A stretch of DNA of 64,000 nucleotides from Paracoccaceae bacterium (GTDB lineage: Bacteria > Pseudomonadota > Alphaproteobacteria > Rhodobacterales > Rhodobacteraceae), in the NCBI GenBank assembly GCA_020622085.1, contig JAHRYM010000001.1, positions 1,094,312 to 1,158,311 of the forward strand, given 5' to 3'. Under the pieces are notes generated by a model. It made no database searches. It saw nothing but the letters and a program-made list of their open reading frames with translations, and was not told where the DNA came from. Below are positions 1-8,703 of this stretch, piece by piece. Position 1 is the first letter of the stretch; every line of letters begins with the position of its first letter. Both the position numbers and the translations under genes were made by a program.

Positions 1-1145
1 CTGTCGTAATAGGGCGGGATCGTGTAGCCGTCGTAAAGCGCGCTGTCGATCCGCACGCCAAGACCACCCGGCGCGTGGAACTGGGTGATCTTGCCGGGGC
101 GCGGCGCAAATTCGGGGATCTTCTCGGCGTTGATCCGAACCTCGATGGCGTGGCCCTGCACCTTCAGATCCTCCTGGCGGAAGCTCATCGGCAGGCCGGC
201 GGCGACGCGGATCTGTTCGCGCACCAGATCGACGCCGAAGATGTATTCGGTGACCGGATGTTCGACCTGAAGGCGGGTGTTCATTTCGATGAAGTAGAAC
301 TCGCCGTCCTCGAAAAGAAACTCGATCGTGCCGGCGCCGATGTAGTTGATCGCGGCGACCGCTTCGGCGCAGGTCTTGCCGATCCGGGCGCGGGTGGCCT
401 CGTCGATGGCGGGGCCGGGGGCTTCCTCGAAGACCTTCTGGTGGCGGCGCTGCAAGGAGCAGTCGCGTTCGCCCAGATGCACGGCCTTGCCCTTGCCGTC
501 ACCAAAGACCTGGATCTCGATGTGGCGGGGCCGTTGCAGGTATTTCTCGATATAGACTTCGTCGTTGCCGAAGGCGGCCTTGGCTTCGGACCGGGCGGTG
601 CGGAAGGCGATTTCCAGCTCGTCCTCGGATTTTGCGACCTTCATGCCGCGCCCGCCGCCGCCGGCGGTGGCCTTGATGATGACCGGATAGCCGATTTCGC
701 CGGCCACGCGGCGCGCCTCGTCCACATCCGGCACGCCACCGTCGGAACCCGGAACGCAGGGCACACCCAGCCGCTTCATCGTGCCCTTGGCGGTGATCTT
801 GTCGCCCATGATGCGGATATGTTCCGCCGTGGGGCCGATGAAGGCGATGCCGTGATCTTCCAGCACCTGCACGAAGCTCGCGTTTTCGGACAGGAAGCCG
901 TAGCCCGGGTGGATCGCCTGCGCGCCGGTGATTTCACAGGCCGAAACGATCGCCGGGACCGAGAGGTAGCTTTGCGACGACGGGTTCGGCCCGATGCAGA
1001 CGCTTTCATCGGCCATGCGGACATGCATCGCATCGCTGTCGGCGGTGGAATGCACGGCAACCGACCGGATGCCCATCTCCTTGCAGGCGCGGATCACCCG
1101 CAGCGCGATTTCGCCGCGGTTGGCGATCAGGATCTTGTCAAACAT
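1..1145 (-). CDS. accC: Biotin carboxylase subunit of acetyl-CoA carboxylase, partial (C-terminus beyond window)
   Basis: AccC carboxylates biotin on AccB using ATP and bicarbonate, the first half of the committed step of fatty acid synthesis. The visible 381 residues begin [20 protein letters not shown], the usual N-terminus. They include the glycine-rich ATP-grasp loop ([12 protein letters not shown]), the [11 protein letters not shown] segment and the [16 protein letters not shown] catalytic block. The ATG at 1145 is 14 bases after the accB stop, so accB-accC is one minus-strand operon. The gene runs off the left edge, so roughly the last 65-70 residues are missing because of the window, not because of damage. 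Confidence 0.96.
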   Translation of the reverse strand, partial: MFDKILIANRGEIALRVIRACKEMGIRSVAVHSTADSDAMHVRMADESVCIGPNPSSQSYLSVPAIVSACEITGAQAIHPGYGFLSENASFVQVLEDHGIAFIGPTAEHIRIMGDKITAKGTMKRLGVPCVPGSDGGVPDVDEARRVAGEIGYPVIIKATAGGGGRGMKVAKSEDELEIAFRTARSEAKAAFGNDEVYIEKYLQRPRHIEIQVFGDGKGKAVHLGERDCSLQRRHQKVFEEAPGPAIDEATRARIGKTCAEAVAAINYIGAGTIEFLFEDGEFYFIEMNTRLQVEHPVTEYIFGVDLVREQIRVAAGLPMSFRQEDLKVQGHAIEVRINAEKIPEFAPRPGKITQFHAPGGLGVRIDSALYDGYTIPPYYD

Positions 1146-1159
1146 CTGGGCCCCCCGGC

Positions 1160-1666
1160 TCATTCGATGATGAGCAGCGGCGCGCCGTATTCGACGGGCG
1201 TTCCATCCTCGACGAGGATACGCTTCACCGTGCCGGCGCGCGGGGCAGGGATGTGGTTCATGGTCTTCATCGCCTCGACGATCAGCACGGTCTGGCCTTC
1301 ACGGACCTGCGCGCCGATGGTGATGAAGGGATCGGCGCCCGGTTCGGGCGAAAGATAGACCGTCCCCACCATGGGCGAGGGGACGGCGCCCGGGTGCGTC
1401 GCGGGGTCGCCGGCCGGGGTCGGGGCGGCAGATGCGGCAGCCGTGGCGGATGGTGCCGGCGCTGCTGCCGGGACGGGTGCCACATATGCAGGGGCGGCCG
1501 CCGGGACTGCCGCCGGGGCGGATGCGTATTTCGCAACGCGCACGTTCAGGCTGTCGTTGTCGCCATATTCGCGCTTCACGCTCAACTCGGCCAGGTTGTT
1601 CTGGTTCAGCAGTTCGGCCAGCGCCTGGATGAAGGCGACATCGCTTTCATGGGGTGTTTTGCTCAT
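1160..1666 (-). CDS. accB: Biotin carboxyl carrier protein of acetyl-CoA carboxylase
   Basis: AccB carries the biotin that shuttles CO2 between biotin carboxylase and carboxyltransferase. The 168-residue protein has an N-terminal domain (about 1-55), an Ala/Pro-rich mobile linker (about 55-90) and a C-terminal biotinyl domain with the [10 protein letters not shown] site, whose lysine is biotinylated. The start MSKTPHES at 1666 has a GAGG Shine-Dalgarno about 8 bases upstream; an in-frame ATG further out would add 23 unconserved residues. First gene of the accB-accC operon, divergent from preT across about 290 bp. Confidence 0.96.
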   Translation of the reverse strand: MSKTPHESDVAFIQALAELLNQNNLAELSVKREYGDNDSLNVRVAKYASAPAAVPAAAPAYVAPVPAAAPAPSATAAASAAPTPAGDPATHPGAVPSPMVGTVYLSPEPGADPFITIGAQVREGQTVLIVEAMKTMNHIPAPRAGTVKRILVEDGTPVEYGAPLLIIE

Positions 1667-1955
1667 GCAATCCTCGATCGGTCCCGTCTGGCCGCCGTTC
1701 TGGTGCGTGCGTCTCGCGCGGCTGGCCTGTCGCAAGGCTTATACGCGGGATGCCGGGGCGAGGAAAGGCGCGACTTTCTGCCGTTGAGCCGAAGGCGTGG
1801 CGCCACGTGTGAAGGGGGCAGGAGAGGGGGAATGCCGGGGGCAAGAAATTTCAGGTGATGCAAACTTTACCATTTGATAAAAAAACTGGCCTGTGGCAGC
1901 CTTTCGAAAAATACCGGCAAGAAACGCCGCGCGAGCCAGAACCAGGGAGGTTTCC
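1667..1955. promoter_or_regulatory. Divergent promoter region between accB and preT
   Basis: This 289-bp gap separates the divergent accBC and pre operons. Most of it is GC-rich, but about 1845-1895 is markedly AT-rich (for example TTTACCATTTGATAAAAAAA) and is the likely site of promoters in both directions. The preT Shine-Dalgarno AGGGAGG lies at about 1944-1950. I could not assign unambiguous -35/-10 pairs and see no RNA gene or further ORF. Confidence 0.4.
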
Positions 1956-3266
1956 ATGGCCAGCACACCCTACGCCGCCGGCATTGTCGCCGGGCGCTTG
2001 TCGTCGTCAGACTATGCGGCGCATTTTTCCGACCACGAGCCGCCGCTTGACCCGCACGAGGCGCGCGTTGCGGCGGATCGGTGCTATTTCTGCCATGACG
2101 CACCCTGCATCACGGCCTGCCCGACCTCGATCGACATTCCGCTGTTCATCCGGCAGATCGCCACCGGCACGACTGACGCTGCGGCGCGGACGATTTTCGA
2201 TCAGAACATCTTCGGTGGCATCTGCGCGCGGGTCTGCCCGACCGAAAACCTGTGCGAGGGCGCCTGCGTGCGCATGGAGGCCGAGGGCAACCCGGTGGAA
2301 ATCGGTGCGCTGCAACGCTTTGCCACCGATCCGATGATCGCGCGGGGCGACCATCCCTTCACCCGCGGGGCGGCGACGGGCAAACGCATCGCGGTAGTGG
2401 GCGCGGGGCCTGCGGGTCTGGCCTGCGCGCACCGGCTGGCGATGAAGGGCCATGAAGTGACCGTGTTCGAGGCGCGGGAAAAACCGGGCGGGCTTAATGA
2501 ATACGGCATCGCCAGCTACAAGGCGCCGGGAGATTTCGCGCAGGCCGAAATCGACTGGCTGTTGCAGATCGGCGGCATCACCATCAGGACCGGCACCGCG
2601 CTGGGCCGCGACGTGACGCTGGACGCGCTGCTGTCGGGCCATGACGCGGTGTTTCTTGGCGTCGGTCTTTCCGGCGTCAATGCGCTGGGCATTCCCGGCG
2701 AAGACGCGGCGCATGTGCAGAACGCCGTCGATTTCATCGCCCGGCTGCGCCAGACCACCGACAAGTCGACCCTGCCCATCGGCCGCGACGTGGTGGTGAT
2801 CGGCGGCGGCATGACAGCGGTGGACGCGGCCGTGCAGTCGAAGTTGCTGGGGGCGCTCAATGTCACCATCGTCTACCGCCGTGGGCAAGAGAGGATGAGC
2901 GCCTCGGATGTCGAGCAGAACCATGCATTGACCACCGGGGTGCGGCTGATCACCAACGCGGTGCCGGTCGAGATCCGGGCCGATGGCGCGGTGGCCTTTG
3001 AATATACCCTTGACGGCGATGCCGGCAGCCAGCGGACCGGCCAGACCTTCGCCCTGCCTGCCGATCAGGTGTTCAAGGCCATCGGCCAGACTCTGACGGC
3101 GCCTGCGGGCGTGACGCCCGAGGGCCGCAAGCTGGGGGCGGGCCATCTGGGCGGCAAGCTCTGGGCCGGGGGCGACTGCGCTGCGGGGGGCGAGGATCTG
3201 ACCGTCACCGCCACGGCCGAGGGCCGCGACGCGGCCGAAGCGATCCATGCAGCGCTGACCCGCTGA
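1956..3266 (+). CDS. preT: NAD-dependent dihydropyrimidine dehydrogenase subunit PreT (GltD-like)
   Basis: PreT is the flavin/Fe-S electron-input subunit of bacterial dihydropyrimidine dehydrogenase, which with PreA reduces uracil or thymine at the head of the reductive pyrimidine pathway. The 436-residue protein has N-terminal cysteine motifs (CYFCHDAPCITACP and CARVCPTENLCEGAC), an FAD Rossmann motif (VVGAGPAGLACAHRL) and an NAD(P) motif (VVIGGGMTAVDAA). The start at 1956 follows AGGGAGG; an upstream in-frame ATG at 1893 lacks support. It differs from glutamate synthase small subunit mainly by context, since its partner preA is two genes downstream. Confidence 0.9.
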   Translation: MASTPYAAGIVAGRLSSSDYAAHFSDHEPPLDPHEARVAADRCYFCHDAPCITACPTSIDIPLFIRQIATGTTDAAARTIFDQNIFGGICARVCPTENLCEGACVRMEAEGNPVEIGALQRFATDPMIARGDHPFTRGAATGKRIAVVGAGPAGLACAHRLAMKGHEVTVFEAREKPGGLNEYGIASYKAPGDFAQAEIDWLLQIGGITIRTGTALGRDVTLDALLSGHDAVFLGVGLSGVNALGIPGEDAAHVQNAVDFIARLRQTTDKSTLPIGRDVVVIGGGMTAVDAAVQSKLLGALNVTIVYRRGQERMSASDVEQNHALTTGVRLITNAVPVEIRADGAVAFEYTLDGDAGSQRTGQTFALPADQVFKAIGQTLTAPAGVTPEGRKLGAGHLGGKLWAGGDCAAGGEDLTVTATAEGRDAAEAIHAALTR

Positions 3267-3432
3267 GATGGGCCGGTCGCAGGTATTTGAGCAGACCCGG
3301 GGGGGGCGGCCCTTCGGACGCGGGCATCCCGATGTGCTAGACTGGACTGCGCCGCGTGTCATTGCGCGGCGCCCGGATCGGTGCGGCGGCCGCCCCCCCG
3401 ACCCGGCGGGCCAGGTGGCCGAGGGGCGTTCC

Positions 3433-4287
3433 ATGCGCGAGATCGAAACCCATGTCGCAGAACATTACGACGTCAAGGGCCTGCGCGAGACCATCCTGCA
3501 GATCGCCGAGGATGACCTTGGCCGCCTGCAGTCCGACATTCTGGAAGCCATCGACGAATTCCATCTGGGCGGCGCGGCTGCGACGGCGCGGCTGATCGAC
3601 GGGATGGGGCTTGGGCAGGGATCGCGGCTTCTGGACGTCGGCTGCGGCATCGGCGGACCGGCCCGCCGCGCCGCGCGCCTGCTTGATGCGCGGGTGACGG
3701 GGCTTGACCTGACTGAAGGCTTCGTCACGCTGGCCGAAGAGCTGTCCGATCGGATCGGCGAGGGCGGCCAGACCGAGTTCCAGCAGGGCAGCGTCCTTGA
3801 CATGCCGTTCGAGGATGGGGAATTCGACGCGGCCATGATGCTGCATGTCGGCATGAACATCGCAGACAAGCCGCGCCTCTTTGCCGAAGTGGCGCGCGTG
3901 TTGCGGCCGGGCGGGGTCTTTGCCGTTTATGATGTCATGCGGACGTCGGAGACCCCTCCGCAATATCCGCTTCCCTGGGCGCCCAGCCCGTCGCTGTCTT
4001 TCGTCGATACCGCGCAAAGCTATCGTGCCGCCGCGATGGCCGCAGGCCTTGAGGTGGTGAAGGAGATCGACCGCCATGCCGAGGCCGAGGCCTTCCTTGA
4101 CCAGATGCGCGCCATCGCGATGCAGCGTCAGGCGGCGGGCCAGCCGCCCGCGCCGGGGGTGGGCATGGTGATGGGGGCTGACGCGCCCCAGAAGCTTGCC
4201 AATATCGGCCAGGCGATCCGCGCCCACCACCTTTCGGCCATCGAAATCCATTTCCGCAAACCGGGGCCGCAGGAGCGGCTGACATAA
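3433..4287 (+). CDS. Class I SAM-dependent methyltransferase
   Basis: A 284-residue Rossmann-fold methyltransferase. SAM motif I is LLDVGCGIGGPARRAA (about residues 67-82), followed by an acidic LDLTEG strand end and a motif IV region DGEFDAAMMLHVGMNI, close to UbiE/CoQ5 and sarcosine/glycine-methyltransferase-like enzymes. The substrate cannot be read from sequence. It lies between preT (166 bp upstream) and preA (22 bp downstream), an unusual insertion in a pair whose products form one enzyme. The start at 3433 is chosen because upstream codons are low-complexity and unlike the family. Confidence 0.85.
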   Translation: MREIETHVAEHYDVKGLRETILQIAEDDLGRLQSDILEAIDEFHLGGAAATARLIDGMGLGQGSRLLDVGCGIGGPARRAARLLDARVTGLDLTEGFVTLAEELSDRIGEGGQTEFQQGSVLDMPFEDGEFDAAMMLHVGMNIADKPRLFAEVARVLRPGGVFAVYDVMRTSETPPQYPLPWAPSPSLSFVDTAQSYRAAAMAAGLEVVKEIDRHAEAEAFLDQMRAIAMQRQAAGQPPAPGVGMVMGADAPQKLANIGQAIRAHHLSAIEIHFRKPGPQERLT

Positions 4288-4309
4288 AAGACCATCAGGG
4301 AGCCTTCAC

Positions 4310-5611
4310 ATGGCAGATCTTTCCTCCACCTTCATCGGCATCAAGTCTCCCAATCCGTTCTGGCTGGCCTCGGCCCCGCCCACGGACAAGGAATACAACG
4401 TCCGCCGCGCCTATGATGCCGGCTGGGGCGGGGTGGTGTGGAAGACGCTCGGTTCCGAAGGCCCGCCCATCGTCAACGTGAACGGCCCGCGCTACGGCGT
4501 GGTCCACGGCGCCGACCGGCGGGTTCTGGGATTGAACAACATCGAGCTTATCACCGACCGCCCGCTCGAGGTGAACCTGCGCGAAATCAAGCAGGTCAAG
4601 CGCGACTACAAGGACCGCGCGCTGGTGATCAGCCTGATGGTCCCCTGCGAGGAGAGCTACTGGAAGGACATCCTGAAGGCCATCGAGGATACCGAGGCCG
4701 ACGGCGTCGAGCTGAACTTCGGCTGCCCGCATGGCATGGCCGAACGCGGCATGGGCTCGGCCGTGGGGCAGGTGCCGGAATACATCGAGATGGTCACGCG
4801 CTGGGTCAAGCAGTATTCCCGGATGCCCTGCATCGTGAAGCTGACGCCCAACGTCACCTCGATCCTGCCGCCGGCGCTGGCGGCGAACCGTGGGGGCGCG
4901 GATGCGGTCAGCCTGATCAACACGATCAAGTCGATCACCAACGTCGACCTCGACGCCTTCTCGCCCTTCCCGATGATCGACGGCAAGGGCAGCCACGGCG
5001 GCTATTGCGGCCCGGCGGTCAAGCCCATCGCGCTGAACATGGTGGCCGAGATCGCCCGCCACCCCGAAACCCGCAGCCTGCCGATCTCGGGCATCGGTGG
5101 CGTCACCACCTGGCGCGACGCGGCCGAGTTCATGGCGCTTGGCGCGGGTAACGTGCAGGTCTGCACCGCGGCGATGACCTATGGCTTCAAGGTCGTGCAG
5201 GAGATGATCTCGGGCCTGTCGCAATACCTGGACGAAAAGCAGATGGCGCTGTCCGACCTTGTCGGCCGCGCGGTGCCGAACTTCGTCGAATGGCAGCACC
5301 TCAACCTGAACTACGTCACCAAGGCCCAGATCGACCAGGATCTCTGCATAAGCTGCGGGCGCTGCTATGCGGCGTGCGAGGACACCTCGCACCAGGCCAT
5401 CGCCATGTCGCCCGACCGGGTCTTCACCGTGAAGGACGAGGAATGCGTGGCCTGCAACCTCTGCATTGACGTCTGCCCGGTTGAAGACTGCATCACCATG
5501 CGCGAACTGCCGAAAGGCAGCACCGATCCCCGCACCGGCCGCGTGGTGGGGGATTTCGCCGACTGGACCACGCATCCGAACAACCCGGCGGCAAGACTCG
5601 CGGCCGAATAG
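4310..5611 (+). CDS. preA: NAD-dependent dihydropyrimidine dehydrogenase subunit PreA
   Basis: PreA is the catalytic subunit of dihydropyrimidine dehydrogenase; it reduces uracil or thymine to the 5,6-dihydro form. The 433 residues comprise an FMN-binding dihydroorotate-dehydrogenase-like TIM barrel (FGCPHGMAERGMGSAVGQ, ISGIGGVTTWRDA) followed by a C-terminal 2x[4Fe-4S] ferredoxin domain with CISCGRCYAAC and CVACNLCIDVCPVEDC. Start by a Shine-Dalgarno-like AGGGAGCC. The hydantoinase and beta-ureidopropionase genes of the pathway are not in the window. A strong GC hairpin follows the stop. Confidence 0.95.
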   Translation: MADLSSTFIGIKSPNPFWLASAPPTDKEYNVRRAYDAGWGGVVWKTLGSEGPPIVNVNGPRYGVVHGADRRVLGLNNIELITDRPLEVNLREIKQVKRDYKDRALVISLMVPCEESYWKDILKAIEDTEADGVELNFGCPHGMAERGMGSAVGQVPEYIEMVTRWVKQYSRMPCIVKLTPNVTSILPPALAANRGGADAVSLINTIKSITNVDLDAFSPFPMIDGKGSHGGYCGPAVKPIALNMVAEIARHPETRSLPISGIGGVTTWRDAAEFMALGAGNVQVCTAAMTYGFKVVQEMISGLSQYLDEKQMALSDLVGRAVPNFVEWQHLNLNYVTKAQIDQDLCISCGRCYAACEDTSHQAIAMSPDRVFTVKDEECVACNLCIDVCPVEDCITMRELPKGSTDPRTGRVVGDFADWTTHPNNPAARLAAE

Positions 5612-5666
5612 GCCTTTCCAGCGACCTTTGCCCGGCCTTGCCTCCCTGGGGCCGGACTTGCGGAGA

Positions 5667-5700
5667 CGCCCGCGCCCCCCGGGGGGTCGCGGGCGCTTTC
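5667..5700 (+). terminator. Strong GC hairpin after preA, probable terminator
   Basis: CGCCCGCG and CGCGGGCG arms flank a self-complementary C6/G6 core, followed by GCTTTCG. The stem is very stable but the T-run is short, so termination is plausible rather than certain. Confidence 0.5.
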
Positions 5701-5779
5701 GCGTCAGGGGCGTCCTTCACGGTCGCCGGCCGTCACGCGGCGCTTGCCGCCGCGTCGGAAAACCGCCACCAAGTCGCGC

Positions 5780-6679
5780 ATGAACGACTGGATCCTGTCC
5801 CTTGCCGGAACCGAGGCCGGCCACCGCGCCGCGCTGGGCCTTGCGCTGGCGGCGGCGGTGCTGCACGCGCTGTTCGGCGCGCTGCAGAAGGGGCGCCACG
5901 ATCCCTGGCTGTCGCGGGCGGCCATCGACATCTGCTACGGCGCCATCGCGCTGCCATTCGCGCTGTTTGTCGTGCCCTGGCCCGAACCGCATATGTGGCC
6001 GATCTTTGCCGGCGCCTTCGTGATCCATGCGGCCTACAAATGGTTGCAGGCAATGACCTTCAGCCGGGGCGCCTATACGGTCGTCTATCCGGTGGTGCGG
6101 GGCACCGGACCCTTGTTCACGGTCCTTGGGGCCGGGTTCCTGTTCGGCGAACGTTACACCCCCGGCCAGTGGGGCGGGCTGGCGGTGCTGCTTGCGGGGA
6201 TCTTCGGGTTGGCGCTTTACAACGCCCGCTACCTGCGCGAGGCACGCGAGACCCTGGCCTCGGCGCTGTTCTTTGCCGTGCTCACCGGAATGTTCGTTGC
6301 GCTTTACACCACCTACGACGCCTATGGCATCCGGGCGACCGCCAATCCCTTCACCTTCCTTGCGTGGTTTTTCGTCATGGACGCGATCTCGATGCCGGTG
6401 ATGATGGCCGGGCGGCTGCGGACGGTGCCAAGGCGCGAACTGGGGCCGCTGTTCCGGCGCGGTCTGGCCGGGGCGATCGTGGCTTTCCTGTCCTTCGGGT
6501 CGATCCTGATGGCCACGCGGCTCGACAAGGTGGGGCAGGCGGCGGTATTGCGCGAAACGTCCACGGTCTTTGCCGCGCTGATCGGCTGGCTGGTCCTGGG
6601 GGAAAAGGTGGGGCCGGCGCGCGTGGCGCTGATGGGCCTGATCGCCGCCGGTGCGGTGATCGTCGAATTTGCGAGGTAG
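5780..6679 (+). CDS. EamA/DMT-family membrane transporter
   Basis: A 299-residue polytopic inner-membrane protein of the drug/metabolite transporter superfamily. It shows two EamA-like halves of about five hydrophobic segments, with typical family features such as FTVLGAGFLFGERYTPGQW and AALIGWLVLGEKVG near the ends of the halves. The substrate is unknown. The start MNDWILSLAG at 5780 is preferred over ATG 5744, but neither has a clear Shine-Dalgarno. Its stop sits 6 bp before yciB, so the two are probably cotranscribed. Confidence 0.85.
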   Translation: MNDWILSLAGTEAGHRAALGLALAAAVLHALFGALQKGRHDPWLSRAAIDICYGAIALPFALFVVPWPEPHMWPIFAGAFVIHAAYKWLQAMTFSRGAYTVVYPVVRGTGPLFTVLGAGFLFGERYTPGQWGGLAVLLAGIFGLALYNARYLREARETLASALFFAVLTGMFVALYTTYDAYGIRATANPFTFLAWFFVMDAISMPVMMAGRLRTVPRRELGPLFRRGLAGAIVAFLSFGSILMATRLDKVGQAAVLRETSTVFAALIGWLVLGEKVGPARVALMGLIAAGAVIVEFAR

Positions 6680-6685
6680 GCGGCG

Positions 6686-7303
6686 ATGGCGAAAGCGGCA
6701 CGGCGAAAGATCAACCCCTGGCTGAAACTCGCGCTGGAATTCGGGCCGGTCCTTGTGTTCTTCGGCGCCTTCAGCCGGTTCAAGGACACGACCTTCAACC
6801 TTGGCGGCACAGATTACCACGGCTTCATCCTGGCCACGGCGATCTTCGTGCCGCTGATGGCGGTGACGACGCTGATCCTCTGGCGGCTGACGGGGCGGCT
6901 GTCAGTGATGCAGGTGGTCACGCTGGTTGTCGTGCTGGTCTTCGGGGGCCTTTCGGTCTGGTTCAATGACGAACGCTTCTTCAAGATGAAGCCCACGATC
7001 ATCTACCTGCTTTTCGCGGGCATCCTTGGCTTTGGCCTTCTTCGCGGGCGATCCTACCTGTCGCTGGCCATGGACGAGGTGCTGCCGCTCGCCGAGGAAG
7101 GCTGGATGATCCTCACCCGGCGGCTTACGGCGTTCTTCCTCGGCCTTGCGGTGCTGAACGAGATCATCTGGCGCACGATGTCCGATCAGGCCTGGGTCAA
7201 CTTCAAGACCTTCGGGCTGACGGCGGCAATTTTCCTGTTCTTCATGGCGCAGGGCAAGGTGGTCGAAAAATACGCCGAGGATCAGGGCAGCCCGAAGCCG
7301 TGA
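6686..7303 (+). CDS. yciB: Inner membrane septation protein A (YciB/IspZ family)
   Basis: A 205-residue multi-spanning inner-membrane protein. The signature N-terminus (WLKLALEFGPVLVFF) and the FKMKPTIIYLLFAGILG and NEIIWRTMSDQAWVNFK segments match septation protein A/YciB. The family is linked to cell-envelope synthesis and septation, but its biochemical role is not settled. The Shine-Dalgarno GAGGT lies in the end of the EamA gene, consistent with translational coupling. Confidence 0.92.
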   Translation: MAKAARRKINPWLKLALEFGPVLVFFGAFSRFKDTTFNLGGTDYHGFILATAIFVPLMAVTTLILWRLTGRLSVMQVVTLVVVLVFGGLSVWFNDERFFKMKPTIIYLLFAGILGFGLLRGRSYLSLAMDEVLPLAEEGWMILTRRLTAFFLGLAVLNEIIWRTMSDQAWVNFKTFGLTAAIFLFFMAQGKVVEKYAEDQGSPKP

Positions 7304-7310
7304 GCGACCG

Positions 7311-7339
7311 TTGACCCCGCTTTCGGGTCGCGCTAACGG
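7311..7339 (+). promoter_or_regulatory. Probable sigma70 promoter for metZ
   Basis: TTGACC (7311-7316), a 17-bp spacer and TAACGG (7334-7339). Transcription from it would begin at about 7346, exactly where the riboswitch aptamer begins, which supports the assignment. Confidence 0.45.
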
Positions 7340-7345
7340 TTTTCG

Positions 7346-7397
7346 CGTGGCGATTTGCTTGCCGATTGCGGGCCACGTTAAACATGCCGCTAAAAGG
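7346..7397 (+). ncRNA. SAM-II riboswitch (metA-type aptamer) upstream of metZ
   Basis: The SAM-II aptamer is a short H-type pseudoknot that binds S-adenosylmethionine and represses methionine genes, mainly in alphaproteobacteria. Stem P1 is CGTGGC (7346-7351) with GCCACG (7372-7377), a perfect 6-bp pairing. The loop opens with the conserved GATTTG. Loop GCGG (7368-7371) pairs with CCGC (7387-7390) to form the pseudoknot, and the 3' segment carries TTAAACATG and the hallmark GCTAAAAGG. It lies 85 bases before metZ, the expected type of target. Confidence 0.88.
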
Positions 7398-7418
7398 TCA
7401 GAGGCCGGAACGACGGTT

Positions 7419-7451
7419 GGCCCCTGCCTGAACGGTGGGGGTCTTTCTATT
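7419..7451 (+). terminator. Hairpin with U-tract between SAM-II aptamer and metZ (likely expression platform)
   Basis: GGCCCCTGCC (7419-7428) pairs with GGTGGGGGTC (7434-7443) over ten pairs including three wobbles, with loop TGAAC, followed by TTTCTATT. GACGGTT (7412-7418) could alternatively pair with AACCGTC (7455-7461). This would allow SAM-dependent attenuation before the metZ ribosome-binding site. Confidence 0.55.
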
Positions 7452-7481
7452 CGAACCGTCCCGATGCCAACGGAGGCCAAG

Positions 7482-8657
7482 ATGACAGACTGGAAGACGC
7501 GCACGAAACTGATCCACTCCGGCATCCGCCGCAGCCAGTATGGCGAGATGTCGGAAGCGATCTTCCTGACCCAGGGCTTCGCCTATGACACCGCCGAACA
7601 GGCCGAGGCGCGGTTCATCCAGGCCGGGCCGGATGAATTCATCTATGCCCGCTACGGCAACCCGACGGTGCGGATGTTCGAGGAACGCATCGCCGCCATC
7701 GAAGGGACCGAAGATGCCTTTGCCACCGCCAGCGGCATGGCGGCGGTGAACGGCGCGCTGACCTCGCTTGTGAAGGCGGGCGATCATGTCGTTGCGGCGC
7801 GTGCGCTGTTCGGGTCGTGCCTTTACATCCTTGACCTGCTGGCGCGCTTCGGCGTCGAGGTGACGCTGGTCGATGGCACCGACCTTGACCAGTGGCGCGC
7901 CGCCGTCCGCCCCGGCACCAAATGCGTCTTCCTGGAAAGCGTCTCGAACCCGACGCTTGAGGTCATCGACATCCGCGGCGTCTGCGAGATCGCCCATGTC
8001 CATGGCGCGATCGTGGTGGTCGACAACGTCTTTGCCACGCCCACCTATTCGCGCGCCGTGGAACTGGGGGCCGATGTGGTCGTCTATTCGACCACCAAGC
8101 ACATCGACGGCGGCGGGCGCTGTCTGGGCGGCGTGGTCTGCGCCAGCCGGGATTATATCCGCAAGGTGCTGGAACCCTACATGAAGCACACGGGTGCTGC
8201 GATGTCGCCCTTCAATGCCTGGGTCATGCTCAAGGGGATGGAGACGCTTGACCTGCGGGTGCGCGCCCAGACCGAGGCGGCGCTTGCCGTGGCAAAGGCG
8301 CTGGAAGGCCATCCCAAGGTCGCGGCCGTCAGCTATCCGGGCCTGACCTCGCATCCGCATCACGCGCTGGCGATGGAACAGATGGGCGCGGGCGGCACGG
8401 TCGTCACCTTCGATCTGGCGGGCGGCAAGGATGCGGCGTTCCGGTTCCTGAATGCATTGGAAATCGTGACGATCTCGAACAACCTGGGCGATGCGAAGTC
8501 GATCATCACCCACCCCGCGACCACCACCCACCAGCGCCTGCCGGCCGACCAGAAGGTGCTTCTGGGCATCACGCCGGGGCTGGTGCGGCTGTCGCTGGGG
8601 CTTGAGGATCAGGGCGACCTGCTGGCCGACCTGCTGGGCGCACTTGACGCGGCCTGA
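7482..8657 (+). CDS. metZ: O-succinylhomoserine sulfhydrylase
   Basis: MetZ makes homocysteine from O-succinylhomoserine (or the acetyl ester) and sulfide, using PLP. The 391-residue protein has the Cys/Met-metabolism fold: FIYARYGNPTVRMFEERIA near the N-terminus, the substrate/PLP region ATASGMAAVNGAL, and the Schiff-base lysine in YSTTKHIDGGGRCLGG. The ATG at 7482 follows CGGAGG. The SAM-II riboswitch upstream supports a methionine role over cystathionine gamma-lyase. Single-gene unit. Confidence 0.92.
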   Translation: MTDWKTRTKLIHSGIRRSQYGEMSEAIFLTQGFAYDTAEQAEARFIQAGPDEFIYARYGNPTVRMFEERIAAIEGTEDAFATASGMAAVNGALTSLVKAGDHVVAARALFGSCLYILDLLARFGVEVTLVDGTDLDQWRAAVRPGTKCVFLESVSNPTLEVIDIRGVCEIAHVHGAIVVVDNVFATPTYSRAVELGADVVVYSTTKHIDGGGRCLGGVVCASRDYIRKVLEPYMKHTGAAMSPFNAWVMLKGMETLDLRVRAQTEAALAVAKALEGHPKVAAVSYPGLTSHPHHALAMEQMGAGGTVVTFDLAGGKDAAFRFLNALEIVTISNNLGDAKSIITHPATTTHQRLPADQKVLLGITPGLVRLSLGLEDQGDLLADLLGALDAA

Positions 8658-8703
8658 CCCCGCCAGTCAATGAAACCTTGACCGGGGCCGCCGCTCCGGT
8701 CAG

